Positions 18,992 to 27,440 of a stretch of 64,000 nt of DNA are shown piece by piece. The notes beneath the pieces are model-generated. The model did not search any database and was not told the DNA's origin. It saw only the letters and a list, made by a program, of their open reading frames with translations. The translations under genes were made by a program, and so were the position numbers. Position 1 is the stretch's first letter; each line of letters opens with the position of its first letter. Source of the DNA: Vibrio intestinalis (lineage in GTDB: Bacteria; Pseudomonadota; Gammaproteobacteria; Enterobacterales; Vibrionaceae); NCBI RefSeq assembly GCF_025195085.2, contig NZ_JANAVY020000005.1, forward strand, positions 1 through 64,000, in the 5' to 3' direction.

Positions 18992-19711
18992 ATGATTAAA
19001 AAGATAATGCGCGCTCCGATAATTGATTGGCCCAACAAGTTTGAGCGCAAGCTGCAAGTCACTCAAAACCAGCAGTTAAAGGAATACTACGGAGAATCAT
19101 TGCCCGATACCGAAACCCCGCTCGACGAGGTATTGTTTCTGGCAATTGATTTCGAAACCACAGGTCTGAACGCTGTAGATGATGACATCATCACCATCGG
19201 CACTGTGCCGTTTGATTTGAATCGAATCTATATGAGCCAAGCTAAACACTGGACTGTTAGACCACGTAAACAGCTTGAAGAAGAATCGGTTGTCATCCAC
19301 GGAATCACGCACAGTGATGTACTCGGCGCGCCTGATTTGAGCGCGGTTTTCCCTGAAGTGCTCAAAGAGATGGCGGGGAAAATTATGGTGGTTCACTACC
19401 AGCGCATCGAGCGAGAGTTTTTTGATTTAGCCTTGCGCGATCGCATTAAAGAAGGCATCGAGTTCCCTGTGCTTGATACGATGGATATTGAAACTAAAAT
19501 TCAGCAAGCGCAATCAGGTGGCTTTCTAAACAGGCTGACCGGTAAAAAACCTGAGTCTGTTCGATTAGGCTCTAGCCGTACTCGTTATGGTTTACCGCAG
19601 TACACGCCTCACCACGCGCTAACCGATGCAGTCGCTACCGCTGAGCTGTTACAAGCACAAATCGCTTACCACTTTAATCCTAAAGATCCCATCAGTAAGC
19701 ACTGGCTATAA
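18992..19711 (+). CDS. DEDDh 3'-5' exonuclease (DnaQ/epsilon-like)
   Basis: Exonuclease-fold protein related to the DNA polymerase III epsilon subunit. The motifs are DFETTG near residue 55, an Asp-containing helix (HYQRIEREFFD, about 137-147) and HALTD near 209, giving the DEDDh set. An in-frame extension begins at 18932 inside the upstream gene. The ATG at 18992, just after the upstream stop and preceded by a GAG site, is preferred and gives 239 residues. It is cotranscribed with the CNMP/CBS/DUF294 gene. The nucleic-acid or dinucleotide substrate is unknown. Confidence 0.87.
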   Translation: MIKKIMRAPIIDWPNKFERKLQVTQNQQLKEYYGESLPDTETPLDEVLFLAIDFETTGLNAVDDDIITIGTVPFDLNRIYMSQAKHWTVRPRKQLEEESVVIHGITHSDVLGAPDLSAVFPEVLKEMAGKIMVVHYQRIEREFFDLALRDRIKEGIEFPVLDTMDIETKIQQAQSGGFLNRLTGKKPESVRLGSSRTRYGLPQYTPHHALTDAVATAELLQAQIAYHFNPKDPISKHWL

Positions 19712-19760
19712 GTTAGCTATATCAATGAGAGATTGGATCTCTCGATCGACCGCAAACTAA

Positions 19761-19791
19761 AGCGTGTTAGGGTTTCTCTAACACGCTTTTT
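19761..19791 (+). terminator. Terminator after the exonuclease gene
   Basis: AGCGTGTTAG pairs perfectly with CTAACACGCT around a 7-base loop and is followed by a T run. Confidence 0.9.
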
Positions 19792-19930
19792 CATTAGAGT
19801 TCTGTCTAAATTATTGAACAATAAGTGATGACGATTCAGTCAATTTTGTGAGATAGCTTTAGTTTTTGTCTCATTCCTGTTAATCTTGCGCCCGAAATAT
19901 ATTTTGAGCTCTAAACAATTGCGAGGATTA

Positions 19931-21523
19931 ATGAGTAATACTAAGGATAGGTATAGTATCGAGAATACTGACTATACAATTGGCCAAGACAATATCCAGA
20001 AATGGGGTTTTGACGTTCACAACCCAGTATTTGGTATTAGCGCTGGCGCTATCATTCTATTTCTAGTTGCCCTTCTAGTGGCCGATGCCGAAACGGCAAA
20101 AGCAGCATTAGATGGCGTTAAATGGAAGATCATCAACAACTTCGATGTAACTTTCATGTGGGCAGCAAACATCTTTGTTATTTTCTGTTTTGCCCTCATC
20201 GTCTCCCCTTACGGAAAAATCCGAATTGGTGGCAATGATGCCAAAGCAGAACACACCACACTTTCATGGATGTCGATGCTATTTGCCGCAGGCATGGGGA
20301 TTGGCCTTATGTTCTGGGGTGTGGCAGAACCTGTCGCTTACTTTACTGGTTGGTATGAAACGCCACTTGGTGTTGAAGCACACTCTCCTGAAGCGGTGAA
20401 ATTGGCACTTGGCGCGACCATCTACAACTGGGGTATTCATGGCTGGGCCATTTACGCAGTTGTGGCGCTTGCTCTTGCCTTCTTCTCTTTCAACAAAGGT
20501 TTACCACTTTCAATTCGTTCTATTTTCTACCCACTATTGGGTGACAGAACTTGGGGTTGGTTCGGACATATTGTTGATATCGTAGCCGTATTGGCGACTC
20601 TATTCGGCCTAGCAACCTCATTGGGCCTTGGTGCTCAACAGGCGGCAAGTGGTATTAACCACGTATTCGGCACTGAAGGCGGCATTGGTATGCAGCTTGG
20701 TGTGATTGCGGTGGTTACGCTACTAGCAACCATCTCAGTAATTCGCGGAATTAATGGCGGCGTAAAAGTACTGAGTAACATCAACATGGTGGTTGCGTTC
20801 TTCCTATTGGTGTTCGTGGCGATTGCTGGCGGTATGGTGGCACTAAAATCAGTACCAACGGCGCTGATGGGCTACATTGAAAACTTCATTCCACTGAGTA
20901 ACCCACACGGCCGTGAAGACGAAACCTGGATGCACGGTTGGACTGTATTCTACTGGGCTTGGTGGATTTCATGGTCACCATTTGTAGGCATGTTCATCGC
21001 GCGTATCTCTAAAGGCCGCACAATCCGCGAGTTTATGGTTGCTGTACTATTTATCCCAACAGCAGTTATCGTAATTTGGATGGCAGTTTTCGGCGGTATC
21101 GCAATTGACCAAGTGATCAACAAAGTCGGTGAAATTGGTCTAAATGGCCTGAAAGATATCACCCTTTCGCTATTCCACACTTACGATGCACTTCCAATTA
21201 GCTCTGTGTTATCTGTCGTTTCTATCGTGCTGATCATGGTGTTCTTTATCACCTCTTCAGATTCAGGTTCGCTAGTAATCGATAGTATTACATCAGGCGG
21301 TAAAGTGGATGCTCCAGTTCCTCAGCGTGTGTTCTGGGCAGTAATTGGCGGCGCTATCGCAGCCGTGCTACTTTGGGTTGGCGGTACGGAGTCAATTCAG
21401 GCGCTACAAGCAGGCACAGTATCAATGGCATTGCCATTCATGTTCATCTTGCTACTTATGTGCTGGAGTTTAATCCTAGGTCTGAAAACCGAGATGGAAT
21501 TTACCAAAGCTAGCTACGCTTAA
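19931..21523 (+). CDS. BCCT family betaine/choline/carnitine transporter 1
   Basis: Inner-membrane osmolyte carrier taking up betaine-type compatible solutes. The 530-residue protein has about twelve membrane helices and the BCCT signature around the substrate aromatic box (WTVFYWAWWISWSPFVGMFIA split at about residues 355-375). A TTG-initiated extension to 19886 is possible, but GAGG four bases before the ATG at 19931 decides the start. It is closely similar over its whole length to the BCCT gene at 41879-43453, which lies in the opposite orientation on the far side of the cassette array. It has no regulator gene of its own nearby. Confidence 0.92.
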   Translation: MSNTKDRYSIENTDYTIGQDNIQKWGFDVHNPVFGISAGAIILFLVALLVADAETAKAALDGVKWKIINNFDVTFMWAANIFVIFCFALIVSPYGKIRIGGNDAKAEHTTLSWMSMLFAAGMGIGLMFWGVAEPVAYFTGWYETPLGVEAHSPEAVKLALGATIYNWGIHGWAIYAVVALALAFFSFNKGLPLSIRSIFYPLLGDRTWGWFGHIVDIVAVLATLFGLATSLGLGAQQAASGINHVFGTEGGIGMQLGVIAVVTLLATISVIRGINGGVKVLSNINMVVAFFLLVFVAIAGGMVALKSVPTALMGYIENFIPLSNPHGREDETWMHGWTVFYWAWWISWSPFVGMFIARISKGRTIREFMVAVLFIPTAVIVIWMAVFGGIAIDQVINKVGEIGLNGLKDITLSLFHTYDALPISSVLSVVSIVLIMVFFITSSDSGSLVIDSITSGGKVDAPVPQRVFWAVIGGAIAAVLLWVGGTESIQALQAGTVSMALPFMFILLLMCWSLILGLKTEMEFTKASYA

Positions 21524-21550
21524 GTTTAGATAGCTATCTAATAGTGACAA

Positions 21551-21580
21551 AGCCACTTACTTTCGTAAGTGGCTTTTTGT
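21551..21580 (+). terminator. Terminator of BCCT transporter 1
   Basis: AGCCACTTAC pairs with GTAAGTGGCT around TTTC and is followed by a T tract. The cassette array begins just beyond it. Confidence 0.9.
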
Positions 21581-21637
21581 TTTGTGGTGCCAAGAAAAGT
21601 ACGTGTCATGGTTTAGGTAGTGAGATGTAGACGTACG

Positions 21638-22252
21638 TTAGGCCTGTTTCCTCATTTCACTCTGAAGCATAAGCGTTTCAAATGCCGAAGGTTTCGAACC
21701 CGATTCAATGTACTCAACAATTTTTGACACGCAGGCTTCAACGCTCAAACTTGATGTGTCTAATTCAAGGTCATAAGTACGATGACTATGTACGCGATTA
21801 AATTGAAAACGGGCGGCTCCTAGTTTGCGATCCCCCCTAGACTCTTCTCGCGTTTCTAGCACGTCAAGAGGACAGTGCACACCTACGAACACCACTGGCA
21901 TACCTTCAAACGCTTTAACACAAGCGTCTAACCATTCAGGCTGTTGAAGTACGTAGTCTACGATAACGTTATTTCCTGCACGTGCAATGGCTGCTGCCGA
22001 TTCATGAAAACCATTAACAATATTTGCAAATCGCTCTTCCATGAGTTTGGCATTATTTAGGTCACATTGCGCAATTTGAGACAAGTAAGTATCAACTGAG
22101 ACATGTAGATAAACATCAGCCAGAGCCTGTTGAAGTGCATGACTTAATGTCGTTTTTCCAGAACTGGACGTTCCATTTAAAAATATAACCAAACCAAAAC
22201 ACTCTTTTTTAAAATCAATACGATAGCGCCTATTTGCTTCATCGCAAAACAC
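21638..22252 (-). CDS. Chloramphenicol phosphotransferase-like P-loop kinase
   Basis: Small nucleotide-binding kinase of the CPT/zeta-toxin-like group. The P-loop LNGTSSSGKTTL (about residues 26-37) and the following DTYL segment match chloramphenicol 3-O-phosphotransferase relatives. The substrate is unknown and need not be chloramphenicol. The frame opens at a GTG. A TTG at about residue 21, nearer the P-loop, would give a start more typical of the family. It is the last cassette at the low-coordinate end. Its stop lies in GCCTAAC, which resembles an attC entry box, but no attC follows. Confidence 0.75.
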   Translation of the reverse strand: MFCDEANRRYRIDFKKECFGLVIFLNGTSSSGKTTLSHALQQALADVYLHVSVDTYLSQIAQCDLNNAKLMEERFANIVNGFHESAAAIARAGNNVIVDYVLQQPEWLDACVKAFEGMPVVFVGVHCPLDVLETREESRGDRKLGAARFQFNRVHSHRTYDLELDTSSLSVEACVSKIVEYIESGSKPSAFETLMLQSEMRKQA

Positions 22253-22309
22253 CGAAAAACCAACGTGGGCACGAAGCCGAAGTTCAAGGTTTCCAGTGCT
22301 TGTTCTTTT

Positions 22310-22993
22310 TCAGCGCAGTGGCTTTAAGCGGCAATACAAAATTGCGCCTAATGCTCCCAAAAAATGACCAATGTGATCAATTTTTACATCTAACGCGTTA
22401 TTAAAACCACCGTTAAACTCTGAATCTAGGGCAAAAAACATTGCCGAAAATAGGAACAGTAAAATCGCTAAAAGCCACTCTTTGGTGGTTAATTCCTTTT
22501 CATCGGTAAAATAAGCCGCCGCCAAACCGAAAACGCCACCCGATATCCCACAGACCAAAACACTTTCCGAATAGAATAATATAGATGGTATGGATGCCAA
22601 GCTACCCACAAGAAGAACTTCAAGATACCTTTTGGCTCCAACCCTGCGTTCATAGGCGGACGCTAGACCTAAGCCAAATACATTTGCAACGAGATGAATC
22701 AGGTTACCATGGAGAAATAGGTGCGTGACTGACTGTAACGGCCAATTTAAGAACTGATCAACGTCATTACTCAATGCCAACTTTCGATACAGGCCCTCAT
22801 TGACCGAAATGAAATCAAAGTTTGTTGTCAGAAGGAATATAAGAAGAACTATAACCCCTGTACAAATAGAAGCCCAAACAGACTTAAAGTTTTCACTGTA
22901 GGTAATCGGCGCAGCCTTCAAGCTACTCGGAGCAGGCTTTATGAAAATCAATAAGCCGACATACATTACAACTGAGATAATAAATATAATCAT
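22310..22993 (-). CDS. Rhomboid family intramembrane serine protease (cassette)
   Basis: Polytopic membrane protein of 227 residues. HLFLHGNLIHLVANVFGLG carries the rhomboid HxxxN motif, CGISGGVFGLAAAY holds the nucleophile GxSG, and DHIGHFLGAL supplies the catalytic His. About seven hydrophobic segments are present. All key catalytic residues appear intact. Its ATG overlaps the stop of the upstream PH-like gene by four bases, so the two are coupled. No attC separates it from the kinase gene downstream. The substrate is unknown. Confidence 0.85.
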   Translation of the reverse strand: MIIFIISVVMYVGLLIFIKPAPSSLKAAPITYSENFKSVWASICTGVIVLLIFLLTTNFDFISVNEGLYRKLALSNDVDQFLNWPLQSVTHLFLHGNLIHLVANVFGLGLASAYERRVGAKRYLEVLLVGSLASIPSILFYSESVLVCGISGGVFGLAAAYFTDEKELTTKEWLLAILLFLFSAMFFALDSEFNGGFNNALDVKIDHIGHFLGALGAILYCRLKPLR

Positions 22994-23397
22994 TGGACTA
23001 AAGGAATATTGCTTTCAATATGCTGTTGAACATCTGGCAACAATTTTGCGACCTTTTCTACGCCCTTTAATTGGGCTTTTATTTTAATCTTTCGGTTGTT
23101 TTTGAATGTGAACTTCATAGGCCTTTGTAATAGCCCTTTTCCTATTTTTACACTTTCAATGTCATCAAACTCAAAGAAATCATTTTCCTTGAATTTACCC
23201 ATCATGCTCAACTTGTAGAAAGATATACCTTTCTCAGTAACAGCTAAAAAATATACTTTCATCGTTAAAATGAAAAAAGGGCCAATTAGGAAGACTAACC
23301 AATAATTTGGAGGGCTTATTGCCTGAAAGAAACCTATTAGCGAGTCCCCATCATTCAGATTCTCTTCAATGTGCTTTTTAGCCTGTTCTTTGTTCAT
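22990..23397 (-). CDS. PH-like domain membrane-associated protein
   Basis: 135-residue protein with a hydrophobic segment at about residues 32-54 followed by a beta-rich part (FFEFDDIESVKIGKG, KFTFKNNRKIKIKAQ) resembling bacterial PH-like domains. AGGAG precedes the ATG. It is translationally coupled to the rhomboid gene, which suggests a shared function such as presenting a substrate or regulating the protease. That is inference from gene order only. Confidence 0.65.
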   Translation of the reverse strand: MNKEQAKKHIEENLNDGDSLIGFFQAISPPNYWLVFLIGPFFILTMKVYFLAVTEKGISFYKLSMMGKFKENDFFEFDDIESVKIGKGLLQRPMKFTFKNNRKIKIKAQLKGVEKVAKLLPDVQQHIESNIPLVQ

Positions 23398-23427
23398 TAT
23401 TACTCCTGATTATGTTTCAAATTCTCT

Positions 23428-23455
23428 GCGAATCTGTATTAAACGCTTTGTTGTG
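23428..23455 (-). repeat. Truncated attC remnant
   Basis: GCGAATCTGTATTAAACGC followed by TTTGTTG matches the high-coordinate end of array attC sites, but the rest of the site is missing. The next gene follows within 40 bases. Confidence 0.6.
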
Positions 23456-23987
23456 CCTTGATCCACTCGGTTCGAAGGACTGCCAAAACCACTGTATCCC
23501 ACCACTGTTCTTTGAAAAAACGATGCTCTCTAAAGTAAGCTTCTTGCCGCATACCCAAAGATTTACAGAGCTTAATCGCTGGCAAGTTTTTACTGATTGT
23601 CTCCGCATAAATGCGATGAACACCCAACTCCGAAAAACCAAAATCTGCCAGAGCCAAGGCGGCTTCGTAGCTTAACTTGTTACCTTGAGAAACTCTGGAA
23701 AATGCACATCCCATCGAAGCCTGCTGATTATCTTCTAAACGTAAACAAACAGTCCCGATGAACTCTCCAGATACCTTACATTCAACAGCTAATTGGTATG
23801 ATTTTCTTGGTTGCTCAGAAGCCTGAGCGATAAACAAACTTGTTAACTCTCGGTATTTGTTAGGGTCGCAATCGCTTTCATCATAGAAACGCTGATATTT
23901 AGCATCCTGAGACATGGTAACAAAAGCATCTTCATCGTTTGGAGACATATTCCTAATAATCAGACGTTTAGTTTCGATTTTAAACAT
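23439..23987 (-). CDS. GNAT acetyltransferase, RimJ/RimL-like (cassette)
   Basis: Acetyl-CoA-dependent N-acetyltransferase of 182 residues, starting FKIETKRLIIRNMSPND, a typical RimJ-type opening. The acyl-CoA-binding segment around residues 95-125 and the GVHRIYAETISKNLPAIKL segment fit the family. AAGGAA six bases before the ATG at 23987 decides the start over an upstream codon. The frame overlaps the preceding GNAT gene by 8 bases, an unusual tandem. Its stop codon lies inside a shortened attC remnant (23430-23455), so the site can no longer free this cassette. Confidence 0.8.
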   Translation of the reverse strand: MFKIETKRLIIRNMSPNDEDAFVTMSQDAKYQRFYDESDCDPNKYRELTSLFIAQASEQPRKSYQLAVECKVSGEFIGTVCLRLEDNQQASMGCAFSRVSQGNKLSYEAALALADFGFSELGVHRIYAETISKNLPAIKLCKSLGMRQEAYFREHRFFKEQWWDTVVLAVLRTEWIKAQQSV

Positions 23988-24552
23988 CGAAAGTTCCTTT
24001 TTCTTTGTATTCACTCTGAAGCAAACCAAAGCATTTTAGATCATGAAATTGCCCTTTCCAGTAGCCGCTTTGTCTACGAAGGCCTTCTTCTTTTAAGCCG
24101 ACTTTAGCAAGGAGCTTCTCAGAACTAACGTTACCTAATACGGTATCAGCTTGAATACGATTTAGCTTTCCACACGGCAAATCACCCAGAAATGCTTGCC
24201 TAACAATTTTATTAATCGCCTCTGCCATAATGCCCTGTCCCCAGTATTGAGGTAACAAGTCATAGCCAATTACTGCGGACTTCATTTTCTCATTCCATGA
24301 GTTAAAACCGCACGTTCCAATTAGGTTACCTGTTTCTTTAAGAACGATTCCCCAACGAATACCAGCTTTAGTAATAAACCTATGTCTCATTTGCTCAATT
24401 ATCATCGCAGCCTGAGAGGGCTTTGTTATCGCTTCCATGTCGTAATAAGCGATAACTGCTTCGTTGGAAAATAGATTGAGAATACTGCTTGTATCGGTAT
24501 CGTCTAGCTGTCGAAGAATTAATCGCGTTGATTCATATTCTGGAAATTCCAA
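23980..24552 (-). CDS. GNAT acetyltransferase, RimJ/RimL-like (tandem partner)
   Basis: 190-residue acetyltransferase. ESTRLILRQLDDTD is the RimJ-like start and YDLLPQYWGQGIMAEAI carries the acetyl-CoA-binding (Q/R)xxGxG/A-type loop. The apparent start is TTG at 24552, a few bases after a GGGGG ribosome site. It overlaps the downstream GNAT gene by 8 bases. The two enzymes are only distantly similar, so this is not a recent duplication. Substrates are unknown. Confidence 0.8.
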   Translation of the reverse strand: MEFPEYESTRLILRQLDDTDTSSILNLFSNEAVIAYYDMEAITKPSQAAMIIEQMRHRFITKAGIRWGIVLKETGNLIGTCGFNSWNEKMKSAVIGYDLLPQYWGQGIMAEAINKIVRQAFLGDLPCGKLNRIQADTVLGNVSSEKLLAKVGLKEEGLRRQSGYWKGQFHDLKCFGLLQSEYKEKGTFDV

Positions 24553-24580
24553 GTGACCCCCTTTGAAATATAAAGCTCTG

Positions 24581-24967
24581 TTATGTCGTGAAGCTCATAA
24601 CTACGCACGTCAAAAACGCTGGTAACCCCGAAACAAAAAGCTTGATACAAAATATCGTATTTGAGGAAAAGCGCTCATCATCAATTTCGCTAGCTACTGA
24701 GCTATCGACCATTGATCCAGCTACCCTTTCAGCTTTATCACCCTGAAAATCACGCTCTGGTGGATACATGAAAAACAACGCTGCTATTCCCCAAAGAATA
24801 ATCAGGACAAAGAAAGCGTAATCAGACCAAAAGTTAAGACCAAAGAACCCCGTAGACTTCTCTAGTACAACTACTATCGCGGCTGAAAGCAGATTGCTAA
24901 CAACAAAGAACCTTATTAAACCTAGCAATTTAATCTCCCTATCGTCCCTAGTAATATAACGCCGCAT
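24581..24967 (-). CDS. Small membrane protein, unknown (cassette)
   Basis: 128-residue protein with hydrophobic segments at about residues 15-37, 47-67 and 105-126, separated by an acidic stretch. No family is recognised. The ATG at 24967 lies inside the neighbouring attC, which is odd for a cassette gene. A TTG at 24928 preceded by AGGGAG would keep the start inside the cassette and shorten the protein to 115 residues. The stop is followed only by a trace of an attC (GTTATG). Confidence 0.6.
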   Translation of the reverse strand: MRRYITRDDREIKLLGLIRFFVVSNLLSAAIVVVLEKSTGFFGLNFWSDYAFFVLIILWGIAALFFMYPPERDFQGDKAERVAGSMVDSSVASEIDDERFSSNTIFCIKLFVSGLPAFLTCVVMSFTT

Positions 24968-25077
24968 TAGGTGATGATCAGCGCTGTCACTGCACTCAAG
25001 ACATTATGAAAAATACAGATGCATATCATCGAACTAAAGCTGCCCACCGTTTGCCCGCCGCCTTAAACACTTTGCTA
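24957..25077 (-). repeat. attC site 1
   Basis: VCR-like, starting TAACGCCGCATTAGG. The far end reads TTTGCTA instead of TTTGTTA, so the R'' box is altered. Confidence 0.7.
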
Positions 25078-25524
25078 TACCTGAAGTTTCAAGAAGTAAT
25101 GATACGTTCCTGACTCTCGTTCATAACCTAAAGACTCATACAGTTTTTGAGCATTCACATTGCTTTCTGCCGTTTCCAAAGTAAGACCTTTTACTTGAGT
25201 ATCTAGCCCCATATTTTTCGCCGCAATCATCAATTTCGTAGCCACACCCATCCTTCTAGCTGTATCAGCAACAAACAAGTCATTTAAAACCCAAGTCTTA
25301 CAAGCCGAAACTGAAGAAAAGCTTGGATACAGCTGAGTAAAACCTAAGCCATTGCCCTCATCATCAATTGCTAAAAATATCACTGATTCATTATTGTTAA
25401 TGCGTGACTGAATAAATTCGCGGGCAACATCAGGGTTGCTATCTTGACCATAAAACACTCGATAAGAATCAAATAGAGGTGAAATTACGTCTAGATTGTC
25501 GATCTTTGCTTTTACTATTTCCAT
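25075..25524 (-). CDS. GNAT acetyltransferase (copy A of a duplicated cassette)
   Basis: 149-residue N-acetyltransferase. RRMGVATKLMIAA (about residues 90-102) is the acetyl-CoA-binding motif and NVNAQKLYESLGYE the family C-terminal motif. It is roughly 87% identical, by eye count, to the cassette gene at 36116-36565. The stop is TAG inside the altered attC end. The target molecule is unknown. Confidence 0.82.
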   Translation of the reverse strand: MEIVKAKIDNLDVISPLFDSYRVFYGQDSNPDVAREFIQSRINNNESVIFLAIDDEGNGLGFTQLYPSFSSVSACKTWVLNDLFVADTARRMGVATKLMIAAKNMGLDTQVKGLTLETAESNVNAQKLYESLGYERESGTYHYFLKLQV

Positions 25525-25552
25525 GTAAAAAGTCCATTTTTGTTGAAAGGCT

Positions 25553-25642
25553 TAACGCCACACCAAGTTGAATGAAATCTGTGGCGTATAATTTGGCGAA
25601 GCAAAACGCCACGTGTTGGAGGTGAGTTTGAGCGCCTTGTTA
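25553..25642 (-). repeat. attC site 2
   Basis: 90-bp site running from TAACGCCACACC to GCCTTGTTA. It is shorter than the 120-bp norm and its central arm differs from the main family. Confidence 0.75.
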
Positions 25643-25656
25643 TGTTAATTTTGCCA

Positions 25657-26064
25657 TCACTCTATTCTCAAATACATGCCAGATGCATTAGGCAATTCAG
25701 CATATTTGAAACCGAAATTAGCATAGAATTCAGGCGTACCGTGATGAGCCATTAGGCTTACATACGCTGTTCTCGGAGCATTAATCTTGAGCCAGCCTGT
25801 TAATGCTTCCATAATTAGCGACCCTACACCTTTCCCTTGATGTTCAGGTAGGACGGCTATATCTGTGATTTCAAAGAAACACCCGCCGTCACCAATAACT
25901 CTACCAAGCCCGATTGGTGAGTTGTTAGCATATACGACCACAGAGTAGAGGCTATTACTTAAGCCAATGGTTGCTGCTTCTATCGACTTTTCTGATAGAC
26001 CAGCACGTAGACGAATTTGGATGTAATTCTCTGGGGTTGGTATTTCTTGTTCAACGTTGTACAT
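25657..26064 (-). CDS. GNAT acetyltransferase (cassette)
   Basis: 135-residue acetyltransferase. DIAVLPEHQGKGVGSLIMEAL (about residues 68-88) is a textbook acetyl-CoA loop, and EFYANFGFKYAELPN a GNAT C-terminal motif. It is of the compact single-domain type often found in Vibrio superintegrons. Substrate unknown. Confidence 0.83.
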   Translation of the reverse strand: MYNVEQEIPTPENYIQIRLRAGLSEKSIEAATIGLSNSLYSVVVYANNSPIGLGRVIGDGGCFFEITDIAVLPEHQGKGVGSLIMEALTGWLKINAPRTAYVSLMAHHGTPEFYANFGFKYAELPNASGMYLRIE

Positions 26065-26082
26065 AGTTTCCTCTCTTCAACA

Positions 26083-26202
26083 TAACGCCCTGTCAAGGTG
26101 TGAGTAACGCAATAAAGAAGCTTCCACATGTCGCCTTAACCACTTAAACCAACGCATAGTAAAAATGCCACGCGTGCCGAATCACTCTTGAACAATTTGT
26201 TA
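26083..26202 (-). repeat. attC site 3
   Basis: Full-length 120-bp VCR-like site with both end boxes (TAACGCC and TTTGTTA) and the central GCATAGTAAAAATGCCAC arm. Confidence 0.9.
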
Positions 26203-26697
26203 ATCTACTTTTTCGTATACGACCTTTGCCTTAGGCACATGATAATCTTTCCAGTTGATAAGATGGTTGCTCAACAAATCCTTGGCAGCGATATTTTTAT
26301 AAAAAACAACTAATTGCCCATCAGAGCAAATTTCAATTTCACCGGAATGACTTTCACAAAGATATGAAATGATTGCAAAAAGTTCTAAGTCACCGTTTGT
26401 AACATACGCAGATTTTTCAATACAAGAGTGGTGTCGACAAGCACTGACAATATATGTATTGGCTCCAAGAGCTTTTACTAGATCGGGAGCACCACCAAAA
26501 CCAGCCTTAACCTGTTCAGAAATTTTTGCATTTGACCAGAAATATTCCTTACTCTTACTGCCAAAATATTCATCTATATGCGATTTGAAATTATCATCCC
26601 AGATCAGCTGATTTGCGTTTTTGAACTCTCTGATCTCGAATGTTTTTGCACTAATAGGCAGAGAAAAAATCACAATTATAAACAATAAAATACGCAT
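26200..26697 (-). CDS. Secreted or periplasmic protein, unknown (cassette)
   Basis: 165-residue protein with a clear Sec signal peptide (RILLFIIVIFSLPISAKT, cleavage near residue 17). The mature part has four Cys, two in CRHHSC and two near the C-terminus, consistent with disulfides in the periplasm. No family is recognised. The stop codon overlaps the attC end. Confidence 0.6.
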   Translation of the reverse strand: MRILLFIIVIFSLPISAKTFEIREFKNANQLIWDDNFKSHIDEYFGSKSKEYFWSNAKISEQVKAGFGGAPDLVKALGANTYIVSACRHHSCIEKSAYVTNGDLELFAIISYLCESHSGEIEICSDGQLVVFYKNIAAKDLLSNHLINWKDYHVPKAKVVYEKVD

Positions 26698-26714
26698 AAC
26701 TTACCTTTGTAACT

Positions 26715-26835
26715 TAACGCCGCATTAAGGGTGAAAGACACCATCTCCCAGAACTAAGCTATTGTGACATAAACACTTAATTAAAACTATGACGCTAAAC
26801 CGCCAACCGTTTTGAGCCTCTCTTAGGTGCTTTAC
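26715..26835 (-). repeat. attC site 4 (degenerate)
   Basis: Begins TAACGCCGCATTAAGG, but the opposite end reads CTTTACT instead of TTTGTTA, so it is probably poorly recombinogenic. Confidence 0.65.
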
Positions 26836-27031
26836 TCGCTTACTAGCTTGGGAAAAAGAGAAACGCAAAAATGTACGTTTTTGTTCGTACCCCTTAAACG
26901 TATGCACTTCATCCTAGTTATTGACTCTTCACTCCCCTATACAGCAATTCGTCGCAAAGAAACCTCAAGACCCACACAACAATTTATCATTCTCCGTATT
27001 CAATACTTACGTTAAAAGAAAGGACAATAAA

Positions 27032-27319
27032 ATGGAGCAAACAATGCACTCACCAAATCAACAAGAACAAGTAGTGGCTCAAGTTAAAAAGATAAAAGAA
27101 TTCTATAACCACTTAACCAAATACTTGTCGGTAATATCCCTATTATTTGTGATTAATTTCGTAACGGGTACTGAGGAGCTTTGGGCTATTTACCCGGCCT
27201 TAGGCTGGGGCATTTTTATGGTCTCACACGCTATCAATGCATTTGAGGTTTTTAATTTTTTAGGGGATGACTGGGAGCAAAAAGAAATAGAAAAGCGCTT
27301 AAAGAAGACACGAAAGTGA
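27032..27319 (+). CDS. 2TM domain membrane protein, plus-strand cassette
   Basis: 95-residue protein opposite in orientation to nearly all other cassettes. Two membrane helices (about residues 32-52 and 57-77) are followed by a charged tail, GDDWEQKEIEKRLKKTRK, which matches the 2TM domain family. An AAGGA site precedes the ATG at 27032. The longer upstream frame lacks one. It cannot be read from an upstream integron promoter, so it needs its own. Confidence 0.7.
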   Translation: MEQTMHSPNQQEQVVAQVKKIKEFYNHLTKYLSVISLLFVINFVTGTEELWAIYPALGWGIFMVSHAINAFEVFNFLGDDWEQKEIEKRLKKTRK

Positions 27320-27395
27320 GAGATTAGAGTTGAGGCTTTCTATGGTACTTCCCCATCAAAAAGTGCACAAAATCAATGGTGATTCCTTAGAAAGC

Positions 27396-27435
27396 TAACG
27401 CCGAGTGTTGCGAGCCTGCCTTAAACGCTTGGTTA
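27396..27435 (-). repeat. attC site 5 (40 bp, collapsed)
   Basis: Both terminal boxes (TAACGCC and GGTTA) are present with only 26 bases between them, so the whole central hairpin arm is absent. Confidence 0.65.
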
Positions 27436-27440
27436 TGCAT

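Noticed and set aside
21638..22252. Calling the P-loop cassette gene a chloramphenicol resistance gene
   Set aside because: Only the fold and the P-loop support CPT relationship. Substrate residues cannot be verified, so a resistance function was not assigned.
22253..22309. Possible attC between the rhomboid and the kinase gene
   Set aside because: No RYYYAAC or GTTRRRY pair could be placed, and the segment lacks the arms seen in other sites. It was treated as a lost site.
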